Positions 1 to 8,148 of a stretch of 8,390 bases of DNA are shown here, piece by piece (within the stretch, counting starts at the first letter, position 1; every line of letters begins with the position of its first letter). This DNA comes from JBQCHF01 sp051953655 (lineage in GTDB: Bacteria; Actinomycetota; Actinomycetes; Motilibacterales; Motilibacteraceae): NCBI GenBank assembly GCA_051953655.1, contig JBQCIO010000111.1:1-8390 (forward strand), read 5' to 3'. Under the pieces are notes generated by a model, which made no database searches, was not told where the DNA came from, and saw nothing but the letters and a program-made list of their open reading frames with translations. The position numbers and the translations under genes were made by a program.

Positions 1-45
1 TCACGATCACGAGGTCGGCGAGCCCGCGGCTGGCTGCCACCGTGA

Positions 46-70
46 GGTCAACGGCGGCTGGTGACGGCGG
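46..70. repeat. Left copy of a ~25-base dispersed repeat
   Basis: The blocks GGTCAACGGCG and CTGGTGACGGCGG are separated here by one extra G. The same two blocks are directly joined at 8285-8308, in the same orientation, about 8.2 kb away, so 24 of 25 positions agree. The copy lies just downstream of the MFS gene's stop codon, in the 80 bases at the window edge. No gene can be assigned in bases 1-80. A plus-strand gene from outside could end in them (stops at 43-45 and 62-64), but too little is visible to say. Confidence 0.6.
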
Positions 71-72
71 GA

Positions 73-89
73 GAGCGGCCCTACCGCTC
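73..89 (-). terminator. Weak hairpin at the 3' end of the MFS gene
   Basis: GAGCGG at 73-78 pairs with CCGCTC at 84-89 around a five-base loop, and the hairpin spans the MFS stop codon at 81-83. It has six GC-rich pairs but no U-tract on the minus-strand side. It could assist termination or mRNA 3'-end stability, but it may also be chance in such GC-rich DNA. Confidence 0.25.
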
Positions 90-1556
90 CGGCAGCAGCC
101 GGCTCCCGGCGGCCACGCCGAGGGCGACCACGCCCTGGATCGTCAGCACGACGACCAGCGCGTCCCGCGGGCCCCACGAGGCCGACGTGGCGAGCGAGAC
201 GTAGAGCGTCCCGAGCAGCGCGACACCCAGGGCGAGGGCGACCTGCTGGGTGGTCACCAGGACCCCGCTGGCCGCACCGGCCGACGCGACCGGCACGTCG
301 CCGAGCACCACCCGGAACAGGGGGCTGAGGATGAACGACTGGCCCAGCCCCATGACGACGGTGGACGGCGCGAGGTCCAGCGGGGTGACGTGCGGCCAGG
401 TCGACAGCAGCGTCAGGACGAGCCCGGCGATGCCTACGGCCTGGAGGAGCGCGCCGGCGGTGATGACCGAGCGGCCGTGCCGGGCCACCAGAGGAGTGGT
501 CAGCAGCGAGCCGCCGAGGAAGGCCAGGGCCATCGGCGCGATCGCGAGGCCGGCGCGCAGCGGCGAGTAGCCGAGCGCCCCCTGCGTCACCAGCGCGATG
601 ACGAACATGAAGGCACCGAAGCCGGCGAAGAAGGGACCGGCGAGGAGCAGCCCGCGCCGCACCGTCGGGCGGGTGACCAGCGAGGGCGGCAGCAGGGGCA
701 GCAGGCCCTGCCGCTCCTGCGCCCGCTCGACGAGCACGAGGACCACGCCGACGACCGGGGCGGCGGCCAGCAGCAGCCACGACCAGGCCGGCCAGTGCAG
801 CGCCCGGCCCTCGGTCAGCGGGACCAGCAGCGCGGTGAGGGCGACGGCGAGCAGCGCCGTCCCGCGCAGGTCCAGCCGCGACGGCGCGCTGGACCGGGTG
901 TCGGGGACCAGCCGCGCCGCCAGGAGGAACCCGACGACGCCCACCGGCACGTTGACGAGGAACACCGGCCGCCAGCCCGAGCCGAACAGGTCGGCGTTCA
1001 CCAGCACGCCGCCCAGCAGCTGGCCGCCGGCGGCGGCGATCCCCCCGGCCGCGCCGTACCAGCCCAGGGCGCGCGAGCGCGACGCCGGAGTGCCGGTGGA
1101 CTGGATGGTGGCGAGCACCTGCGGCACCAGCAGGGCCGCCGAGGCGCCCTGCAGCACCCGGGCCACCACCAGCGTGCCCGCGCCGGGCGCCAGTCCGCAC
1201 AGCAGCGAGGCCACGGTGAAGGCGACGGTGCCGGCCAGGAACAGCGGCTTGCGCCCCAGCGCGTCGCCGAGCCGGCCGCCCAGGACCAGCAGCACGGCGT
1301 AGGCCACCGCGTAGCCGGAGACGACCAGCTCGAGGGTGGCCTCGCCGGCGTGCAGGTCGCGCGCCATGGTGGGCAGCGCGACGTTGACGATGAAGAAGTC
1401 GATCATCGGCAGCAGGTAGCCGACGAGGAGGGTCGCGACGGTGGCCCCCCGCAGGGGCAGCGCGTGCGGCGCGGCGGTCGGACGGAGGTCGGCGCGAGCC
1501 GGAGCAGCGCGGTCGGCGACGGCGACGCCCCCGGCGGGAGCAGTGGTTGATCGCAT
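81..1556 (-). CDS. MFS drug-efflux transporter, DHA2 (EmrB/QacA) type
   Basis: A 491-residue integral membrane protein, predicted to export small toxic compounds by proton antiport; the substrate cannot be read from sequence. The N-terminal ~36 residues are a hydrophilic Ala/Pro/Arg-rich tail. The first membrane segment then carries the motif IDFFIVNVALPTM (52-64), typical of DHA2 proteins (motif D1). Motif A, GGRLGDALGRKP, lies at 93-104 between segments 2 and 3. An antiporter motif-C-like glycine-rich stretch (GQLLGGVLVN, 178-187) is followed by WRPVFLVNVPVG (195-206), a strong family signature. Length and spread of hydrophobic segments fit 14 membrane helices. The ATG at 1554-1556 is used because no better start lies upstream; the ribosome site is weak. 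The gene is divergent from an XRE/MmyB-like regulator with a shared palindrome between them, which suggests ligand-responsive control. The family call is secure; the substrate is unknown. Confidence 0.93.
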   Translation of the reverse strand: MRSTTAPAGGVAVADRAAPARADLRPTAAPHALPLRGATVATLLVGYLLPMIDFFIVNVALPTMARDLHAGEATLELVVSGYAVAYAVLLVLGGRLGDALGRKPLFLAGTVAFTVASLLCGLAPGAGTLVVARVLQGASAALLVPQVLATIQSTGTPASRSRALGWYGAAGGIAAAGGQLLGGVLVNADLFGSGWRPVFLVNVPVGVVGFLLAARLVPDTRSSAPSRLDLRGTALLAVALTALLVPLTEGRALHWPAWSWLLLAAAPVVGVVLVLVERAQERQGLLPLLPPSLVTRPTVRRGLLLAGPFFAGFGAFMFVIALVTQGALGYSPLRAGLAIAPMALAFLGGSLLTTPLVARHGRSVITAGALLQAVGIAGLVLTLLSTWPHVTPLDLAPSTVVMGLGQSFILSPLFRVVLGDVPVASAGAASGVLVTTQQVALALGVALLGTLYVSLATSASWGPRDALVVVLTIQGVVALGVAAGSRLLPER

Positions 1557-1586
1557 GCCGACGACTCTGCGGGCCCGGCGAGAGGG

Positions 1587-1629
1587 GTACCAGGAGCCTG
1601 CTCATCCTGGTACTGACAGCACCTGGCAC
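1587..1629. promoter_or_regulatory. Operator-like inverted repeat between the MFS gene and its regulator
   Basis: GTACCAGGA at 1587-1595 and TCCTGGTAC at 1605-1613 form a perfect 9-bp inverted repeat around a 9-base spacer. A third, imperfect half-site, CCTGGCAC, lies at 1622-1629, 16 bases after CCTGGTAC (1606-1613). CTGACA at 1613-1618 matches the -35 consensus at five of six positions for the rightward gene, but no good -10 follows it. The site lies in the 102-base divergent region (1557-1658). The natural reading is that the XRE/MmyB-like protein binds here and controls both itself and the exporter; this is inferred from position and symmetry. Confidence 0.6.
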
Positions 1630-1658
1630 CTGGCTCCGTCCTCGGGCAGGCTGGCGCC

Positions 1659-2582
1659 GTGACCACCCTCCTGGAGATCAGCGCCGGCACCGGCACCGCA
1701 CCCGGGCGCCCGCGCCCGGTGGCGCCGGCGAGGCCGGACGAGATCCGCCGGCGCGAGCTGGCCGCGTTCCTGCGCAGCCGCCGCGAGCGGATCGCGCCGG
1801 AGCAGCACGGTCTGGTGGCGGGCGGCCGTCGACGCACGCCGGGCCTGCGCCGGGAGGAGCTGGCGCAGCTCGCCGGGGTGGGGGTCACCTGGTACACGTG
1901 GCTGGAGCAGGGCCGGGACATCCACGTCTCGGACCAGGTGCTCGAGGCCATCGCCCGCACCCTGCTGCTGGACCGGCAGGAGCGGTCCCACCTGTTCACG
2001 CTGGCCGGATCCGCCGTCGCCACCATCGCCTCGGAGTGCCAGGCGGTGCCCGCCTCGGTGCACGCCGTGCTCCGGCAGCTCTCACCCTTCCCGGCCGCCG
2101 TGGTCAACGGTCGCTACGACCTGCTCGCCTACAACGACGCCTACCAGGGGCTCACGGGCGACCTGGACGCGCTCGACCTCGAGCAGCGCAACACGATGTG
2201 GCTGGCCTTCACCAGCCCCGCCTTCCGGACCCAGCTCGTCGACTACGACGAGTCGGTCGGCCGGATCGTGGCGCAGTTCCGCGCCGCGATGGCCGACCAC
2301 GTCGCCGAGCCGGCCTGGAAGTCGTTCGTCAAGCGGCTGCAGGCGGCCTCGCCGGAGTTCGTGGAGCTGTGGGGACGGCACGACGTCGCCGCCCCCGAGA
2401 CCGTCCTCAAGCGGTTCCTCCACCCCGAGCTCGGGCTGCTGCGCCTCACCCACACCAGCCTGTGGCTCGCCCCGCGCCAGGGAGTACGGGTGATCAGCTA
2501 CACCGCCGCCGACGACCAGGCGGCCGTCCTGCTGCCCCGCCTGACGGAGGTGCCGCGCCGACGTCTCTACGACGAGCCGTAG
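1659..2582 (+). CDS. XRE-family regulator with MmyB-like ligand-binding domain
   Basis: A 307-residue cytoplasmic transcription factor. After a variable N-terminal tail of about 30 residues comes an XRE helix-turn-helix (about 32-105). It includes the block GRRRTPGLRREELAQLAG (56-73) and WYTWLEQGRDIHVS (78-91), characteristic of the actinobacterial MmyB-like group. The rest (about 115-300) matches the MLTR/MmyB-type ligand-binding domain, PAS-like, with hallmarks such as WNGRYDLLAYND-style residues (here VVNGRYDLLAYND, 148-160) and the late segment LRLTHTSLWLAP (261-272). Family members are thought to sense small hydrophobic or fatty-acid-like ligands. The GTG at 1659 is the start that keeps the whole domain; it has no strong ribosome site. 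It is divergent from the MFS exporter and probably regulates it through the palindrome at 1587-1613. Its stop is 7 bases from that of convergent glgX. Family is confident; ligand and target are inferred. Confidence 0.93.
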   Translation: MTTLLEISAGTGTAPGRPRPVAPARPDEIRRRELAAFLRSRRERIAPEQHGLVAGGRRRTPGLRREELAQLAGVGVTWYTWLEQGRDIHVSDQVLEAIARTLLLDRQERSHLFTLAGSAVATIASECQAVPASVHAVLRQLSPFPAAVVNGRYDLLAYNDAYQGLTGDLDALDLEQRNTMWLAFTSPAFRTQLVDYDESVGRIVAQFRAAMADHVAEPAWKSFVKRLQAASPEFVELWGRHDVAAPETVLKRFLHPELGLLRLTHTSLWLAPRQGVRVISYTAADDQAAVLLPRLTEVPRRRLYDEP

Positions 2583-2589
2583 GAGCGCC

Positions 2590-4725
<2,136 letters not shown>

Positions 4726-4755
4726 CCCGTCATCCTGCCCAATGACCGCGCCGAG

Positions 4756-4772
4756 GGCCGCCCGGGGCGGCC
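4756..4772. repeat. Strong GC palindrome between glgX and the hydratase gene
   Basis: GGCCGCC at 4756-4762 and GGCGGCC at 4766-4772 form a 7-bp perfect hairpin with a three-base loop. It lies in the 138-base divergent region between the glgX start (4725) and the hydratase start (4864). It has no U-tract on either side, so it does not look like a standard terminator. It could be a protein-binding site, or only a product of the very high GC content. Confidence 0.35.
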
Positions 4773-4797
4773 GACGGGCCTGTCATCGCCCAGCGGC

Positions 4798-4857
4798 TAG
4801 TGTGCGGACGGCGGGAGCGCACGACGGCGCCCCGCGGTGGCGATGAGGACGAGGAGG
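4798..4857 (+). promoter_or_regulatory. Candidate -10 and strong RBS for the hydratase-methyltransferase operon
   Basis: TAGTGT at 4798-4803 fits the actinobacterial -10 pattern TANNNT and would start RNA near 4810, giving a leader of about 54 bases. No clear -35 is seen at the usual distance. GAGGAGG at 4851-4857 is a strong Shine-Dalgarno sequence ending six bases before the GTG at 4864. It decides that start over the upstream in-frame GTG (4837) and ATG (4843), which would place the RBS inside the gene. Confidence 0.5.
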
Positions 4858-4863
4858 TCCGGC

Positions 4864-5643
4864 GTGGGCGAGTTCGTGCGCCTCGAGGTCGATGGCGGCA
4901 TCGGGACGATCCGGCTGGACCGCCCGCCGGTCAACGCGCTCAACGAGCAGGTCCAGGACGAGCTGCGGACGGTGGCCGAGGAGGCCGGCGCCCGGCGCGA
5001 CGTGCGGGCCGTGATCATCTACGGCGGCGAGAAGGCCTTCGTGGCCGGCGCCGACATCAAGCAGATGGCCGAGCGCGCCTACGTCGACGCCGTGGACAAG
5101 GCCGGCGCGCTCACCGACGCCCTCACCGTGGTGGCGCGCATCCCCAAGCCGGTCGTGGCGGCCATCACCGGCTTCGCCCTCGGCGGCGGGCTCGAGCTCG
5201 CGCTGTGCGCCGACTTCCGCGTCTGCGGCGACAACGCCCGGCTCGGCCAGCCCGAGATCGCGCTGGGCATCATCCCCGGCGCCGGTGGCACGCAGCGCCT
5301 GCCGCGGCTCATCGGCGTGAGCAAGGCCAAGGAGCTCATCTACACCGGCCGCCACGTGCGGGCCGAGGAGGCGCTGGCCATCGGCCTGGTGGACAAGGTC
5401 GTCCCCGCCGACGAGGTCTACGCGGCGGCCCGCGAGATGGCGGGCCAGTTCGTCGCCGGTCCGGCCTACGCCCTGCGGGCGGCCAAGGAGGCCATCGACC
5501 GCGGGCTGGAGGTGGACCTGGACACCGGTCTGGAGATCGAGCGGCTGCATTTCGTCGGCCTGTTCGCCACCCAGGACCGGGCCACCGGCATGCAGTCGTT
5601 CATCGAGAACGGCCCGGGCAAGGCCGTGTTCGAGGGCAAGTAG
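4864..5643 (+). CDS. Enoyl-CoA hydratase/isomerase (crotonase family)
   Basis: A 259-residue crotonase-fold protein, predicted to add water across the double bond of trans-2-enoyl-CoA, or to carry out a related acyl-CoA reaction, in the cytoplasm. The crotonase signature is complete. The first oxyanion-hole segment is FVAGADIKQM (59-68). The second is GFALGGGLELALCADFRV (103-120), with Glu111 at the first catalytic glutamate position. LGQPEIALGIIPGAGGTQRL (127-146) supplies Glu131, the second catalytic glutamate. Having both glutamates favours true hydratase activity over a pseudo-hydratase. The GTG at 4864 is chosen for its RBS; starting at 4837 would add nine residues of basic, unconserved sequence. 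The methyltransferase gene follows after 21 bases, so the two are probably co-transcribed. From memory this pair resembles M. tuberculosis echA17 (Rv3039c) and Rv3038c. Family is confident; the physiological substrate is unknown. Confidence 0.93.
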   Translation: MGEFVRLEVDGGIGTIRLDRPPVNALNEQVQDELRTVAEEAGARRDVRAVIIYGGEKAFVAGADIKQMAERAYVDAVDKAGALTDALTVVARIPKPVVAAITGFALGGGLELALCADFRVCGDNARLGQPEIALGIIPGAGGTQRLPRLIGVSKAKELIYTGRHVRAEEALAIGLVDKVVPADEVYAAAREMAGQFVAGPAYALRAAKEAIDRGLEVDLDTGLEIERLHFVGLFATQDRATGMQSFIENGPGKAVFEGK

Positions 5644-5664
5644 AGAGCCGGGAGCGGACCGAGG

Positions 5665-6618
5665 ATGAGCACCGTGGCAGGCCGCGAGCCCAGCGCCGAG
5701 GAGGTCGCGGCCGCCTGGTCGGACCCCAAGCTGGCCAACGTCGTCTACCACGACTGGGAGGCGGCCACCTACGACGACAAGTGGTCGATCTCCTTCGACG
5801 AGCGGTGCATCGACTACGCCCGGGACCGCTTCGTCGCGGTGGCCGGCACCGAGGGCTGGCCGTACGGCACCGCGCTCGAGCTCGGCTGCGGCACCGGCTT
5901 CTTCCTGCTCAACCTCAAGCAGGCCGGGGTGCTGGAGGAGGGGCACGTCACCGACCTGAGCCCGGGGATGGTGGAGGTCGCCCAGCGCAACGCGCGGGGG
6001 CTGGGCTTCGAGGTCGAGGGACGGGTGGCCGACGCCGAGCGGATCCCCTACGACGACGCCACCTTCGACCTCGTCGTCGGGCACGCCGTGCTGCACCACA
6101 TCCCCGACGTCGAGCTGGCGCTGCGCGAGGTGCTGCGGGTGCTCAAGCCCGGTGGCCGTTTCGTCTTCGCCGGCGAGCCCTCCCGGATCGGTGACTGGTA
6201 CGCGCGCCGGCTGGGCCGCCTCACCTGGGCGGTGACCACGCGCCTCACCCGGCTCCCGGTGGTCCGCGACCGGTGGGCGCGGCCCGAGGAGGAGCTGGCC
6301 GAGTCCTCCCGCGCTGCGGCGCTGGAGGCCGTGGTGGACCAGCACGTCTTCGACCCGGGCGAGCTGCGCCGCACCGCCCTGCGCGCCGGGGCCGTCGACG
6401 TCCGCACCGTCACCGAGGAGCTCACCGCGGCCTTCCTCGGGTGGCCGGTGCGCACCTTCGAGGCGGCGGTGAACCCCGACCGCCTCGGCTGGGGCTGGGC
6501 GAGGTTCGCCTACCGCAGCTGGCTGGCGCTCGACGCCGTGGACGGCGCGGTGCTGAGCAGGGTGGTGCCGCAGAAGTTCTTCTACAACGTGCTGGTCACG
6601 GGGACCCGGCCGGCCTGA
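5665..6618 (+). CDS. Class I SAM-dependent methyltransferase (Methyltransf_11 type)
   Basis: A 317-residue soluble protein, predicted to transfer a methyl group from S-adenosylmethionine; the acceptor is unknown. The Rossmann core is clear: motif I LELGCGTGFF (71-80) binds SAM, Asp97 in TDLSPGM (96-102) fits the ribose-binding acidic residue, VADAERIPYDDATFDLVVGHAVLHHIPD (121-148) covers motifs II and the following loop, and LKPGGRFVFAGEPS (160-173) is the post-core motif. An N-terminal block of ~65 residues (YHDWEAATYDDKWSIS, 28-43) and a C-terminal extension from about 175 to 317 lie outside the core and probably shape the acceptor site. ATG at 5665 follows purine-rich GGGAG and GAGG stretches. 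The gene sits 21 bases after the hydratase. It recalls M. tuberculosis Rv3038c. Its end overlaps the convergent GNAT gene by 23 bases. Confidence 0.92.
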   Translation: MSTVAGREPSAEEVAAAWSDPKLANVVYHDWEAATYDDKWSISFDERCIDYARDRFVAVAGTEGWPYGTALELGCGTGFFLLNLKQAGVLEEGHVTDLSPGMVEVAQRNARGLGFEVEGRVADAERIPYDDATFDLVVGHAVLHHIPDVELALREVLRVLKPGGRFVFAGEPSRIGDWYARRLGRLTWAVTTRLTRLPVVRDRWARPEEELAESSRAAALEAVVDQHVFDPGELRRTALRAGAVDVRTVTEELTAAFLGWPVRTFEAAVNPDRLGWGWARFAYRSWLALDAVDGAVLSRVVPQKFFYNVLVTGTRPA

Positions 6619-7225
6619 ACGGGGACGCGCGGGCGTCCACCGTGGCGCCGGGCGCGACCAGCCCCGCCAGCGCCCGGTGCCCGAGCGCGGCCAGGACGCC
6701 GTCCTCGTCGTCGCGCTCCACCGACGTGATCCCCAGGCAGGGCAGCAGCTTCTCGGCCCAGCGCTGTCCCTCCGGCGCGTCGGTGTGCAGGTGCCGGTAG
6801 CCGAGCAGACGGGCCGCGGCCGCAGCGTGGGCGGCCAGGGCGCGGCCGATGCCCCGGCGCTGGAAGGCGTCCTCCACCAGCAGGCCCAGGTGCACGGTCC
6901 GGTCGTCCATCGGCGTGAGGGTGGCCAGTGCCACCAGGCGGCTGGGCGCGGACACCGCCACCAGCGGCAGCTCGGCCGCCACCAGGCGGCGCAGCAGGGC
7001 CCGGGACGGGCGCGGTCCGGACCGCGGGTAGCGGTGCGCGAGGGTGGCGGGGGAGCAGCGGCCGTGCAGGAGCAGGAGGGCGTCGACGTCGGCGGCCCGG
7101 GCACCTCGCACCAGCAGCGTCTGCTCGGGCAGCGCGAGCTGCCACGGCTGGGCCAGCCAGCGCAGGCGGTGACGGCGCAGGCCCGCGGGGTCGTCGGGCG
7201 GCAGGGCGGGGAGCGGGTCGCTCAC
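6596..7225 (-). CDS. GNAT-family N-acetyltransferase
   Basis: A 209-residue protein of the GCN5-related acetyltransferase fold, predicted to move an acetyl group from acetyl-CoA to an amine. The central motif A is VHLGLLVEDAFQRRGIGRALAAHAAAAARLLGYR, with the pyrophosphate-binding QRRGIGRA at 122-129. VALATLTPMDDRTVHLGLLV (98-117) gives the preceding strands. The N-terminal part (1-60) is variable. The GTG at 7223-7225 is chosen because GAGGG lies eight bases upstream (7234-7238 on this strand). An in-frame ATG at 7286-7288 is possible but would bring in poorly gene-like sequence and cross the likely promoter. The gene lies in opposite orientation inside an otherwise plus-strand block, and its 3' end runs into the methyltransferase gene. 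The substrate cannot be predicted; many such proteins modify small amines or protein N-termini. Confidence 0.85.
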   Translation of the reverse strand: MSDPLPALPPDDPAGLRRHRLRWLAQPWQLALPEQTLLVRGARAADVDALLLLHGRCSPATLAHRYPRSGPRPSRALLRRLVAAELPLVAVSAPSRLVALATLTPMDDRTVHLGLLVEDAFQRRGIGRALAAHAAAAARLLGYRHLHTDAPEGQRWAEKLLPCLGITSVERDDEDGVLAALGHRALAGLVAPGATVDARASPFRPAGSP

Positions 7226-7268
7226 CCGGACCACCCTCGCCCCCGCGCGTGTCGGGCACGTGTCGCGG

Positions 7269-7327
7269 GTGCTACCGGTGCGCAACATCGACGCGGGCCG
7301 ACCGGGTGGTTCCCGGGCCGGTAGCGT
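7269..7327. promoter_or_regulatory. Divergent promoter region with mirrored CCGGTAGC elements
   Basis: GCTACCGG at 7271-7278 and CCGGTAGC at 7318-7325 are an 8-bp inverted repeat 39 bases apart in the 109-base divergent region between the GNAT and acyltransferase genes. Each copy contains a TANNNT-type -10 reading outward: TAGCGT (7322-7327) rightward and TAGCAC (7274-7269) leftward. The rightward one would start RNA at about 7334-7335, exactly at the acyltransferase GTG, giving a leaderless mRNA. The leftward one would give a leader of about 37 bases containing the GNAT RBS. The -35 regions are weak (CCGACC at 7298-7303 for the rightward promoter). Confidence 0.45.
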
Positions 7328-7334
7328 CGTGGAC

Positions 7335-8105
7335 GTGCCGACGCTGCGTCCGTTCGCCCGCGCCCGCCGCGAGGACCCGCGCCAGGCCCGTTTCCTCACC
7401 CTGGCCTCGCTGCGCTGGGTGGTGCGGCACCGCGCCTGGAGCCGCTGGTACCTGGTCCGCTACTGGCGGTTCTTCTGGTTCAAGCTGCGCAACCCGCACG
7501 TCGTGACCGAGGGATTCGTGTTCCTGGGCAGGGACGTCGAGCTGCACGCGCGGCGCGGCTACGGCCGCCTCGTGCTCGGCCGCTGGGTGCACGTCGGAGA
7601 CGAGAACCGCCTGCGGGCGCACGAGGGCACGCTGCGGGTGGGCGACAAGTGCGTGTTCGGCCGGGACAACACCGTGAACTGCTACCTCGACGTCGAGTTC
7701 GGCGCGGCCACGATCGTCGCGGACTGGGTCTACGTCTGCGACTTCGACCACGTCTTCTCGGACATCCACGTGCCGATCAAGGACCAGGGCATCGTCAAGA
7801 GCCCGGTCCGCATCGGCCCGGACGTCTGGGTCGGCACCAAGGCGACGGTGCTGCGGGGCACCACGGTGGGGCACGGGACCGTGCTCGCCGCGCACGCCGT
7901 CGTCACCGGTGACGTCCCCCCGATGAGCGTGGCGGTCGGCGCCCCCGCCCGGGTGGTGCGCGACCGGGTGGCCGACTACGAGGCCGCGGCCGCGCACCGC
8001 GCGGCGCTGGCGGACATGGCGCGCAAGGCCGGTGAGTCGGCCAGGGCGGTGCGGAGGGCGCACTCGACGGCGCCGGGGCAAGCCCCGGTCGAGCCGCACC
8101 GGTAG
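7335..8105 (+). CDS. Left-handed beta-helix O-acyltransferase (hexapeptide repeat family)
   Basis: A 256-residue acyltransferase of the LbH/maltose O-acetyltransferase superfamily, predicted to use an acyl-CoA (usually acetyl-CoA) to acylate a sugar hydroxyl. A basic, aromatic N-terminal segment (RWYLVRYWRFFWFKLRNPHVV, 37-57) may bind membrane or carbohydrate; it is not a clear membrane helix. Hexapeptide rungs begin near 75 and are plain in VGDKCVFGRDNTVNC (102-116) and RIGPDVWVGTKATVLRGTTVGHGTVLAAHAVVTGDVP (159-195), ending with VGAPARVV (201-208). DFDHVFSD (136-143) contains His139, the expected catalytic histidine. A charged, Ala-rich tail follows (212-256). Start: the GTG at 7335 sits where the -10 at 7322-7327 predicts the RNA start, and no RBS is seen; upstream in-frame starts at 7329 or 7260 would include the promoter. 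From memory it resembles M. tuberculosis Rv3034c along most of its length. Family confident; acceptor unknown. Confidence 0.9.
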   Translation: MPTLRPFARARREDPRQARFLTLASLRWVVRHRAWSRWYLVRYWRFFWFKLRNPHVVTEGFVFLGRDVELHARRGYGRLVLGRWVHVGDENRLRAHEGTLRVGDKCVFGRDNTVNCYLDVEFGAATIVADWVYVCDFDHVFSDIHVPIKDQGIVKSPVRIGPDVWVGTKATVLRGTTVGHGTVLAAHAVVTGDVPPMSVAVGAPARVVRDRVADYEAAAAHRAALADMARKAGESARAVRRAHSTAPGQAPVEPHR

Positions 8106-8120
8106 CTCCTGCTTGCCCCG
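8073..8120 (+). terminator. Competing hairpins at the end of the acyltransferase gene
   Basis: CCGGGGC (8073-8079) and GCCCCGG (8082-8088) form a tight hairpin inside the last codons of the gene. The same 5' arm can instead pair with a downstream segment: CGGGGCAAGC (8075-8084) is the exact reverse complement of GCTTGCCCCG (8111-8120), with a 26-base loop containing the stop codon at 8103-8105. Only a short pyrimidine run (CCCCTCTT, 8123-8130) follows. This is a plausible terminator or 3'-end structure for an actinobacterium, where U-tracts are often missing. Confidence 0.4.
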
Positions 8121-8148
8121 AGCCCCTCTTCGCCTGGTGAGAACCGTT

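Noticed and set aside
42..1550. Long plus-strand open frame opposite the MFS gene (and a minus-strand frame 7-1629 in another phase)
   Set aside because: Both are low-complexity Arg/Gly/Ala/Gln-rich translations with no domain. The MFS frame at 81-1556 carries clear family motifs, so these are by-products of high GC.
4837..4863. Upstream GTG/ATG starts for the hydratase
   Set aside because: The strong GAGGAGG ribosome site at 4851-4857 would lie inside the gene. It is ideally spaced for the GTG at 4864, where crotonase homology begins.
4783..7104. Very long minus-strand frame under the hydratase and methyltransferase genes, and the plus frame 4800-6194
   Set aside because: They run across several well-supported genes, and their translations are repetitive Arg/Gly/Ala/Val with no recognisable fold.
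7260..7334. Longer N-terminus for the LbH acyltransferase from 7260
   Set aside because: The added 25 residues look non-conserved, overlap the likely -10 region and have no ribosome site.
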